A stretch of 6,956 nucleotides of DNA. Origin: an uncultured Lachnospiraceae bacterium (lineage in GTDB: Bacteria; Bacillota; Clostridia; Lachnospirales; Lachnospiraceae). Positions 1 through 5,389 of this stretch are shown here, in pieces; the stretch's first letter is position 1; every line of letters starts with the position of its first letter. The stretch lies in the NCBI GenBank assembly GCA_947178465.1, contig CAMWYL010000172.1, forward strand, positions 1-6,956. Reading direction: 5' to 3'. The notes under the pieces are model-generated. The model was not told where the DNA came from. It made no database searches and was given only the letters and a program-made list of their open reading frames with translations. The translations under genes and the position numbers were made by a program.

Positions 1-118
1 CCCGGTCCGGCCGCCGGGTCACCCCAACATCCCGGCTTGTTTCTGAGGGCTCCCGTCCGCCACCCTACTTTCTTCCCCGCACCCAAAACGCTTTACCCCC
101 CCCCACCGGGGGGGGGGG
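1..118. other. GC-rich foreign or low-quality end sequence
   Basis: This stretch is strongly C/G-rich (44 of the first 60 bases are G or C), while everything after about 120 is AT-rich. It has no recognisable coding content, and the reading frame of the downstream tail meets a stop at 44-46. It ends in a run of nine C, a short spacer and eleven G. The abrupt change exactly at the homopolymers, in the middle of what reads as a conserved protein, suggests a contig end, a chimeric join or unreliable base calls rather than real chromosomal sequence. A genuine rearrangement cannot be excluded from one sequence. Confidence 0.6.
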
Positions 119-120
119 TA
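94..120. repeat. Perfect 11-bp inverted repeat (C9/G9 hairpin)
   Basis: Bases 94-104 (T, A, nine C) are the exact reverse complement of 110-120 (nine G, T, A), with the five-base spacer ACCGG. On paper this is a very stable hairpin. It lies at the boundary between the GC-rich end and the AT-rich operon. It has no U-run and lies inside a truncated reading frame, so it is not a convincing terminator. A hairpin of this kind can stall polymerases, or it may itself be a fold-back artefact. Confidence 0.6.
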
Positions 121-253
121 TATTATGATGCATGATTATAACGTATTAGAAGGAGCGCATAAATCTATTGTCAGATATGAAAGGGAATATGGGGTGATAT
201 TGCCTAAAGTTCCTGTTTTTGATGCGTGCGGAAGTTTGGTCATTACAAAGTAG
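113..253 (+). CDS. C-terminal tail of a TylF/macrocin-type O-methyltransferase (5' end missing)
   Basis: An open frame enters from the G-run and stops at TAG 251-253. It reads GGYIMMHDYN, then about 30 residues ending VPVFDACGSLVITK. A GGYI..HDYN segment, then a helix with a conserved aromatic or acidic pattern, then a short hydrophobic C-terminal strand is how TylF/MycF-type S-adenosylmethionine-dependent sugar O-methyltransferases end; HDY contributes to metal binding in that family. This is recognition from memory of the family, not an alignment. About 46 codons remain; a full protein would be about 200-260 residues. The N-terminal part is lost at the GC-rich junction. An ATG at 125 exists, but it lies inside the conserved motif and has no ribosome binding site, so it is not taken as a start. 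The next gene begins 32 nt after the stop. Confidence 0.5.
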   Translation, partial: GGYIMMHDYNVLEGAHKSIVRYEREYGVILPKVPVFDACGSLVITK

Positions 254-270
254 ACAAGTTATTTAAATGC

Positions 271-276
271 GGAGGA
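271..276 (+). promoter_or_regulatory. Ribosome binding site that fixes the start of the DUF115 gene
   Basis: GGAGGA lies nine bases before the ATG at 286. It decides for ATG 286 over the longer reading that starts at GTG 226. The latter would overlap the upstream methyltransferase tail and add about 20 residues with no domain character before the Rossmann strand. Confidence 0.8.
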
Positions 277-285
277 AACCTGATT

Positions 286-1581
286 ATGAAGTATGTGATA
301 TGGGGATGCGGAAAAAGAGGAAAAGGATTAGCCATACTATTAGGAAAAGATTTGGTGACCGCATTTATTGACAGTAATGCGGAACTGAAAGGAGCGTCAT
401 TTTTAGATATTCCTGTAATAGAGTATAGTGATTATTTATGCCAAAATATGCATGAGTTAATAATCATAGCTGTTAAGGGGCATGAAAAAAGCATAGGGGA
501 AAGATTGAATAAGGATAATATTCCATGGATTGCCATGGATACGGTAGAATATATCAGTATACTGAATCAGCTCAGGTTGGGGATAGAAAAAATATTGGAG
601 AAAGATGACCCGGATGGGGAAGATATAATATATGGATATAATGTATATGGAGCATATTTATATGAATTATTGAAATTACATAACAGAAAATGTAGTTTTG
701 TTTTGCAGGATGATTTGTCTGATTATTTGCGAGAACTAATTGAGAAGGAATTACCTGTAAACAATAATGATGGTTTAAAGGGGAAAAAAGTAGAAAGAGT
801 TTTTTGGGCGACACCTGATACCGAAAAAGATTGGTTGAAACAAGATTGTGTTAAACAAACAAACATATATGAAATATACAAGGAATTTGATATATTCTAT
901 AATCCTGAATTGGTGCGTTTCCACAATATCCATAAGGGCAAAAGGTGCTTTATCATTGCAAATGGTCCCAGCCTGCGGATGGACGATTTGGATACATTGA
1001 AACAACATGGTGAAATATGCATGGCTGTAAATGGCATATTTAAAGCTTTTGATATGACAGAGTGGAGACCGGACTATTATTTTATATGTGATTTGTTTGG
1101 ATTGTTACAATGGAAAAAAGATATTCTGCAAATGGATGTTAAAGAAAAGTTTATATCTGATACGGGTTGGTATCTGGATGAGAAAGAAGTAGCAGGAAAT
1201 ATTCATATAGTTCATGATTATATGAAGTATTGTGATACAGAACTGCCAAAGTTTTCTGATGATTTTTCTAAATGCGCTTATTGGGGAGGGAGTGTTATTT
1301 ATGACGGACCATTGCAGATGGCTGTATATATGGGATTTAGGGAAATATATATGTTGGGAGCCGATTGTACGGTAGAGACATCACGTAAGAAACAACACTT
1401 CGTGGAAAACTATGAAGATGATAAGTTTAGCAAATCATTTGGATTGAATACGCAGCAGCTTTTTAAGGGATATGAAGCTGCTCGAAAGTATTGTGAACAG
1501 CACGGAATTCGGTTATGTAATGCCACACGTGGTGGTGCGCTTGAAGTATTAGAGAGAGTGAGTTTTGATAGTTTATTTTAG
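286..1581 (+). CDS. DUF115/MptE-like protein with two N-terminal Rossmann-type modules; putative sugar transferase
   Basis: 431 residues from ATG 286. Residues 1-90 form a Rossmann-like module opening with VIWGCGKRGKG and followed by FIDS and IPV. Residues about 113-200 look like a second, degenerate copy (IIYGYNVYG in place of the glycine loop, then LPV and a VFWATPD strand). Residues about 218-431 match the MptE-like/DUF115 fold (PF01973): FIIANGPSL at 222-230, AVNGIF at 247-252, RPDYYFICD at 261-269, and GGSVIYDGPLQMAVYMGF at 334-351 leading into IYMLGAD. The GNGPSL-type loop is shared with Maf flagellin-modifying proteins and with CST-I/II (GT42) sialyltransferases, which use CMP-sugars. 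With CMP-Kdo genes next door, a role in transferring a CMP-activated ulosonic acid is a fair inference, but a transferase activity is not shown. No signal peptide or membrane segment is seen, so it is likely cytoplasmic. The stop overlaps the ribosome binding site of kdsB. Confidence 0.75.
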   Translation: MKYVIWGCGKRGKGLAILLGKDLVTAFIDSNAELKGASFLDIPVIEYSDYLCQNMHELIIIAVKGHEKSIGERLNKDNIPWIAMDTVEYISILNQLRLGIEKILEKDDPDGEDIIYGYNVYGAYLYELLKLHNRKCSFVLQDDLSDYLRELIEKELPVNNNDGLKGKKVERVFWATPDTEKDWLKQDCVKQTNIYEIYKEFDIFYNPELVRFHNIHKGKRCFIIANGPSLRMDDLDTLKQHGEICMAVNGIFKAFDMTEWRPDYYFICDLFGLLQWKKDILQMDVKEKFISDTGWYLDEKEVAGNIHIVHDYMKYCDTELPKFSDDFSKCAYWGGSVIYDGPLQMAVYMGFREIYMLGADCTVETSRKKQHFVENYEDDKFSKSFGLNTQQLFKGYEAARKYCEQHGIRLCNATRGGALEVLERVSFDSLF

Positions 1582-1592
1582 GAGATTTTGTC

Positions 1593-2342
1593 ATGAGAAA
1601 TATAGTTGCAGTGCTTCCGGCCAGATATCAGTCATCACGATTTCCGGGGAAACCATTGGCTATGATTGCAGGAAAAAGGATGATTCAACGAGTGTATGAG
1701 CAGGTGAAACAAGTATCCGGTATTAGCAGAGTAGTAGTGGCAACAGATGATGAACGTATATATAGCGCAGTGCGGCAATTTCAGGGAGAGGTTATAATGA
1801 CCGGAAATTGCAGCTGTGGTACAGAGCGTGTATATGAAGCAATAAAGGGCGATCCATGTGACATTGTGATTAATGTACAGGGGGACGAGCCGTTAATAAA
1901 GCCTGAAATGATAAATGAATTAATCGCCGTCTTTGAAGACGATAAGGTAGTTATGGCGACATTATGTAAAGAAATAACAGAGATGAATGATATTAACAGT
2001 TTGAATATTGTTAAGGTAGTACGGGATAGGAATGATAATGCGCTCTATTTTTCAAGATATCCGGTTCCATTTAATAGAGATGAACGAAGTGATGTAAAGT
2101 ATTTTAAGCATATTGGAATTTATGGATATAAGAAGGAATTTTTGGAAGAATATGTTCAATTGGAAAAGACACCATTGGAAATTGCGGAGAATTTAGAGCA
2201 ATTAAGAGTGTTGGAAAACGGTTATAAAATCAAGGTAAAAGAAACCATATATGATAGTATGGGAGTGGATACACCGGAGGATGTTTTACGGGTAGAAAAG
2301 TGCTGTCTAAAGACTGATAAAGGGAGTGATAAGGTGATATGA
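1593..2342 (+). CDS. kdsB: 3-deoxy-manno-octulosonate cytidylyltransferase (CMP-Kdo synthetase)
   Basis: Makes CMP-Kdo and pyrophosphate from CTP and Kdo in the cytoplasm. The 249 residues match the usual family length (about 248 in E. coli). Hallmarks run in order: PARYQSSRFPGKPL at 9-22 (nucleotide loop), VATDDERI at 49-56, GTERVYEAI at 76-84, INVQGDEPLI at 93-102 with Asp98 as a metal ligand, IVKVVRD and ALYFSRYPVP at 139-159, KHIGIYGY at 172-179, EQLRVLENG at 202-210, and GVDTPEDV at 224-231 with Asp226 as the second metal ligand. All are intact, so an active enzyme is expected. ATG 1593 is eight bases after AGGAG (1580-1584), which overlaps the stop of the preceding gene. The end overlaps the next start by four bases (ATGA), indicating translational coupling to the putative Kdo transferase. 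A close relative acting on another 3-deoxy-ulosonic acid, such as 8-amino-Kdo, cannot be excluded by motif reading. Confidence 0.95.
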   Translation: MRNIVAVLPARYQSSRFPGKPLAMIAGKRMIQRVYEQVKQVSGISRVVVATDDERIYSAVRQFQGEVIMTGNCSCGTERVYEAIKGDPCDIVINVQGDEPLIKPEMINELIAVFEDDKVVMATLCKEITEMNDINSLNIVKVVRDRNDNALYFSRYPVPFNRDERSDVKYFKHIGIYGYKKEFLEEYVQLEKTPLEIAENLEQLRVLENGYKIKVKETIYDSMGVDTPEDVLRVEKCCLKTDKGSDKVI

Positions 2343-3952
2343 ATAGGATAGTGTATTGGGGAGCCGGAAGCATAGGTAAGGTTTGCTTAAAACTATATCC
2401 TGATATACGACCGGAATTTTTTATAGACAGCAATTGGGAAACAGGTTTATTTAATAATATTCCGGTAAAAAAACCGGATGAGATTGTTCAATGGGATGAA
2501 CTATTTGTAGTTATTACGCTTACGACGGCAGCAGATGATATAGAAAAGATATTAAATAGTAAAAAGCTCATTAAAAACCGAAATTATGCAAGATGTCAAG
2601 ATTTTTTTGGAATAAAAAGAGAGGCAGTGGAAGAAAATATAAGGCTTGTTAAAAATTTTATAGAGACAAATAAAAAATATGAAAATTCGATATTAATTTC
2701 GGCTCCTATATTTTCAGGGCGAGATGTGGATAATATTGTTCGTTTTTTCCGACATTATGGCATTAGGCATCAGCAAAATTGTGTTTTATTCACGAACTCG
2801 CCAATCATAAATGATATATGTTCTAATGATATAGTGGGGTATCCTGTTTTTTGTATACCAGAGGTTTGCACGTGGATAGGAAATTTAAATAGTGGAATTA
2901 ACTTGGATAGAAGCAGTCTGATTCATACAGATAAGTTATCGGAAGAGGAAAAAAAGTGGGTTCTTGAATTGGAAGATAGAAAAGTGAGTGATGATAAAGG
3001 CTTGTCATTTGCTGTAACGGCGGAGATGTATTGGTATTATAAACATATTTTTTCTGTTATTCGGCCTTCAAAAGTCATTATTTGGGGAGGCTGGAAACGT
3101 CGGGATTACATATTGGCAGAACTTGCAAAAAAAAATAATATTTTATATGGATTCATGGAGCATGGCTGGATTCCCGGAACCTACCAATTTGACAGGCGTG
3201 GGATTGCCGGGCAGAGTGAGTACGCAGTTGATCCTGATAAGATATTACATCTTAATAACAGAAGTAAAACAGTGAATATGAGAAAAATACGAAATTACAT
3301 AATTACTAATAAGATAGATACAAGTAAATTCCGAGAAAACAGAGAGGATGAAAGAAATCTGCAGCATATAGACAAAAGGAGAAAAAGCGTATTTTTAGTA
3401 GGTATGGATGATTATGGAATGGGAATTAATCCAAAATCAGATTATTGGAAAAAGTATGTATCCTCGATTTTTTCTTCAACACAAGAAGCGGTTTTGTATA
3501 TTGATGAAATTTGTCGGAATAATGGTTGGAACCTTATATTTAAACCGCATCCAAGTCCTGCTTATAGGAATGAATTAAGCAAAGAGCAATTAACAGAATC
3601 CATTATCCAAATTAAACATATGGAAATAGACAGATTGATTCGACTTTGCGATGTAGTTGTCAGCATTTCTTCGGCAGTAGAATACAAATCATTGATTTAT
3701 GGAAAACCACTTGTCCTGTTAGGTCATACAACGTTATCCAAGAAAGGGTGCTCTTATGATGTGGAAAGTATTGATGAGGTGGAGCATCAATTGCAATCTG
3801 CATTGGAGAAGGGGATGACAAAAGAACAAGATGCAAACTTTGAGCAGTATATGGCTCGGTTATTGGATAATTATTTATGGGATGATTTATCTGACAGAGA
3901 ATTGCGCTATGGATTGTCATTAGAAACAGATTTTTTTGATGAGAGGGAATAA
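2339..3952 (+). CDS. Putative CMP-Kdo/ulosonate transferase, GT-B capsule-synthesis type, with N-terminal Rossmann module
   Basis: 537 residues. Residues 1-90 form a Rossmann-like module (IVYWGAGSIGK, FFIDS, IPV, VVITLTT) like the one that begins the DUF115 protein. A linker and a first lobe (about 115-300) include ILISAPIFSGRDV at 118-130 and GFMEHGWIPG at 271-280. The C-terminal lobe (about 350-490) has FLVGMDDYG at 352-360, FKPHPSP at 401-407, DVVVSISSAVEYKSLIYGKP at 438-457 and KKGCSYDV at 468-475. The HP motif followed by an S-x-S-S segment and a YGKP strand resembles capsule polysaccharide proteins (KpsC/KpsS, PF05159) and CMP-sialic-acid transferases; EHG at 274-276 may correspond to their acidic D/E-D/E-G motif. 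With kdsB overlapping by four bases, CMP-Kdo is the likely donor; the acceptor is unknown. It is cytoplasmic by sequence, with no membrane helix. The ATG follows AAGGTG closely, and AGGGAG at 2321-2326 may also contribute. Donor identity is inference. Confidence 0.65.
   Translation: MNRIVYWGAGSIGKVCLKLYPDIRPEFFIDSNWETGLFNNIPVKKPDEIVQWDELFVVITLTTAADDIEKILNSKKLIKNRNYARCQDFFGIKREAVEENIRLVKNFIETNKKYENSILISAPIFSGRDVDNIVRFFRHYGIRHQQNCVLFTNSPIINDICSNDIVGYPVFCIPEVCTWIGNLNSGINLDRSSLIHTDKLSEEEKKWVLELEDRKVSDDKGLSFAVTAEMYWYYKHIFSVIRPSKVIIWGGWKRRDYILAELAKKNNILYGFMEHGWIPGTYQFDRRGIAGQSEYAVDPDKILHLNNRSKTVNMRKIRNYIITNKIDTSKFRENREDERNLQHIDKRRKSVFLVGMDDYGMGINPKSDYWKKYVSSIFSSTQEAVLYIDEICRNNGWNLIFKPHPSPAYRNELSKEQLTESIIQIKHMEIDRLIRLCDVVVSISSAVEYKSLIYGKPLVLLGHTTLSKKGCSYDVESIDEVEHQLQSALEKGMTKEQDANFEQYMARLLDNYLWDDLSDRELRYGLSLETDFFDERE
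3127..3135 (+). repeat. A9 homopolymer inside the transferase gene
   Basis: Nine consecutive A encode part of A-K-K-N-N at about residues 263-267 of the putative Kdo transferase, between the two lobes. The frame is intact here. Such tracts can give transcriptional slippage or replication length changes, which would truncate the enzyme before its C-terminal lobe. In an AT-rich genome it may simply be chance. Confidence 0.4.
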
Positions 3953-3954
3953 GT

Positions 3955-4608
3955 ATGAAAGTAGTAGCTTTTGTACCGATTAAATTAAACTCCCAAAGGC
4001 TGCCGAATAAGAATATTCTTCCAATTGGAGGACATCCATTGTGTTGGCATATTGTAAATACATTGTTACAGGTAATGGATATTGATGAAGTTTATGTGTA
4101 TTGCAGCGATGATGCTGTAATACAATACTTGCCGGAGGGGGCAAACTTTAAGCAACGTGATAAGCGACTTGATGGAGATCTGATAAAAGGATTTGAAATA
4201 TATGAAAGCTTTGTCAATGAAGTAGATGCGGACATATATGTTTTGGCACATACGACGTCACCATTCATAAAAGCAGAGAGCATTGGGAAAGCATTATCCT
4301 ATGTGATTGATGGTGATAATGATTCAGCTTTTTCGGCGGAGAGGATACAGACGTTTGCATGGTATCAGGGAGAGCCCATAAATTATGATTTAAATGATGT
4401 ACCACGTACTCAGGACATGGAACCGATATGGATAGAGACCAGTGCTTTCTTTATATTCAGGAAGGAAATGTTTACCGAACATCATAGGCGAATAGGCTTT
4501 CATCCGTACATTCAGGAGGTATCGGGCTTAGAGGCGATAGATATTGATGAAAGAAAGGACTATGAGCTTGCATTAAAATTATTTGAAATGGAGAACATAA
4601 ATGAATAA
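3955..4608 (+). CDS. NeuA-like cytidylyltransferase (acylneuraminate cytidylyltransferase family), substrate unknown
   Basis: 217 residues of the CTP_transf_3 fold (PF02348), distinct from the KdsB here. Seen in order: FVPIKLNSQRLPNKN at 6-20, the CTP-binding loop with IKLNSQR in place of the usual AR-GSKR; YVYCSDD at 47-53; YVLAHTTSPFIK at 95-106, where true CMP-sialate synthetases have LQPTSPLR; FSAERIQTFAWY at 126-137; PRTQDMEPIWIETSAFF at 150-166; and EAIDIDERKDYE at 193-204, whose Asp196 and Asp198 match the metal-binding aspartates of NeuA. It should transfer CMP to an acidic sugar or related hydroxy-acid, but the altered loops mean the substrate is not predictable. It starts two bases after the transferase stop with GAGAGGGA just upstream, and its end overlaps kdsA by eight bases. 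No second ulosonate synthase (NeuB-like) is visible, so its substrate may be Kdo itself, a modified Kdo, or a product made elsewhere. Confidence 0.8.
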   Translation: MKVVAFVPIKLNSQRLPNKNILPIGGHPLCWHIVNTLLQVMDIDEVYVYCSDDAVIQYLPEGANFKQRDKRLDGDLIKGFEIYESFVNEVDADIYVLAHTTSPFIKAESIGKALSYVIDGDNDSAFSAERIQTFAWYQGEPINYDLNDVPRTQDMEPIWIETSAFFIFRKEMFTEHHRRIGFHPYIQEVSGLEAIDIDERKDYELALKLFEMENINE

Positions 4609-5377
4609 GCTTTTTTTGATAGCAGGTCCCTGTGTTATAGAATCAGAAGAAAACGTGATGCTGATTGCTGAAAAGATGAAGAAAATCGCAGAGTATGTGG
4701 ATATCGATTATTATTTTAAGGCGTCTTTTGATAAAGCGAACCGCACAAGTATTGCCTCCTACAGAGGACCGGGAATTGATAAGGGACTTCAAATACTTAG
4801 AAAAGTGAAAGATACATATGGATTGAAAATTGCTACTGATATACATGAAGCGTGGCAGGCGAAAAAGGCAGCGGATGTTGCAGATATTATTCAGATACCG
4901 GCTTTTTTATGTCGTCAAACGGATTTGCTTGTGGCGGCGGCGGAGACAGGGAAAATAATCAATGTTAAGAAGGCACAATTCCTTGCACCATGGGATATGA
5001 AAAACGTGGTAACAAAGCTTGAAGAATCAGGAAACAGAAACATCCTGCTCTGTGAGCGAGGGACTGCTTTTGGCTATAATACCCTTGTTGTCGATATGAC
5101 AGGAATCATGGAAATGAAGAAATTGGGTTACCCGGTGGTTTTTGATGCAACGCATAGTGTACAGAAACCGGGAGGAAATGGAATAAATACCGGAGGAAAC
5201 AGAGAGTATGTGGAACCTTTGGCTAAAGCTGCTGTTGCGGCAGGAGCGGACGCGCTATTTTTTGAAGTTCATCCTGACCCTGACAATGCCCTTTCCGATG
5301 GTCCCAATATGGTTCGGTTGGATGAGTTTAAAGATATATTAGAACGTGTCTTAAAGGTCTATAACGCGGTTCATTAG
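4601..5377 (+). CDS. kdsA: 2-dehydro-3-deoxyphosphooctonate aldolase (Kdo-8-phosphate synthase), metal-dependent class
   Basis: Condenses D-arabinose 5-phosphate with phosphoenolpyruvate to Kdo-8-phosphate in the cytoplasm; TIM-barrel enzyme. The 258 residues are slightly shorter than E. coli KdsA (284). Motifs: IAGPCVIESE at 7-16, FKASFDKANRTS at 39-50, RGPG at 55-58, DIHE at 80-83, IQIPAFLCRQTDLL at 97-110, NVKKAQFLAPWDM at 121-133, CERGTAFGYN at 151-160, FDATHSVQKPGG at 181-192, FFEVHPDP at 220-227 and LSDGPN at 231-236. Cys11, His185, Glu222 and Asp233 are the four metal ligands known from Aquifex aeolicus KdsA and fall at the same residue numbers; E. coli-type enzymes have Asn in place of this Cys. 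The KANRS-type segment and LAPWDM separate it from DAHP synthase and NeuB. ATG 4601 lies seven bases after GGAG (4590-4593), inside the end of the upstream gene, so the two are probably translationally coupled. A T7 run lies at codons 4-6. Confidence 0.95.
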   Translation: MNKLFLIAGPCVIESEENVMLIAEKMKKIAEYVDIDYYFKASFDKANRTSIASYRGPGIDKGLQILRKVKDTYGLKIATDIHEAWQAKKAADVADIIQIPAFLCRQTDLLVAAAETGKIINVKKAQFLAPWDMKNVVTKLEESGNRNILLCERGTAFGYNTLVVDMTGIMEMKKLGYPVVFDATHSVQKPGGNGINTGGNREYVEPLAKAAVAAGADALFFEVHPDPDNALSDGPNMVRLDEFKDILERVLKVYNAVH

Positions 5378-5389
5378 GAGACGAATGAA

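Noticed and set aside
1..118. rRNA, tRNA or promoter region at the window start
   Set aside because: No conserved RNA motif, cloverleaf or promoter boxes can be seen; only C/G-rich sequence and homopolymers.
94..120. Phase-variable poly-C/poly-G tract or terminator
   Set aside because: The sequence to its left is non-coding and compositionally foreign, so an artefact at a contig end is the simpler reading; no U-run supports termination.
226..285. GTG 226 as the start of the DUF115 gene, adding 20 residues
   Set aside because: It overlaps the upstream reading frame, has no good ribosome binding site, and the added residues are not part of the Rossmann fold; ATG 286 has GGAGGA nine bases upstream.
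572..1008. Reverse-strand open frames of 77 and 80 codons inside the DUF115 gene
   Set aside because: They are antisense to a well-supported gene, have low-complexity protein sequence and no family resemblance.
3660..4283. Reverse-strand open frames opposite the transferase and the NeuA-like gene
   Set aside because: They are shadows of strongly supported forward genes, with no motifs or credible start sites.
4601..5377. DAHP synthase or NeuB-type sialate synthase
   Set aside because: The KASFDKANR, LCRQTDLL and LAPWDM segments and overall length are those of KdsA.
5385..5387. ATG 5385 as the kdsD start
   Set aside because: It is out of frame with the SIS domain; ATG 5390 gives the full-length protein with correct ribosome-binding-site spacing.
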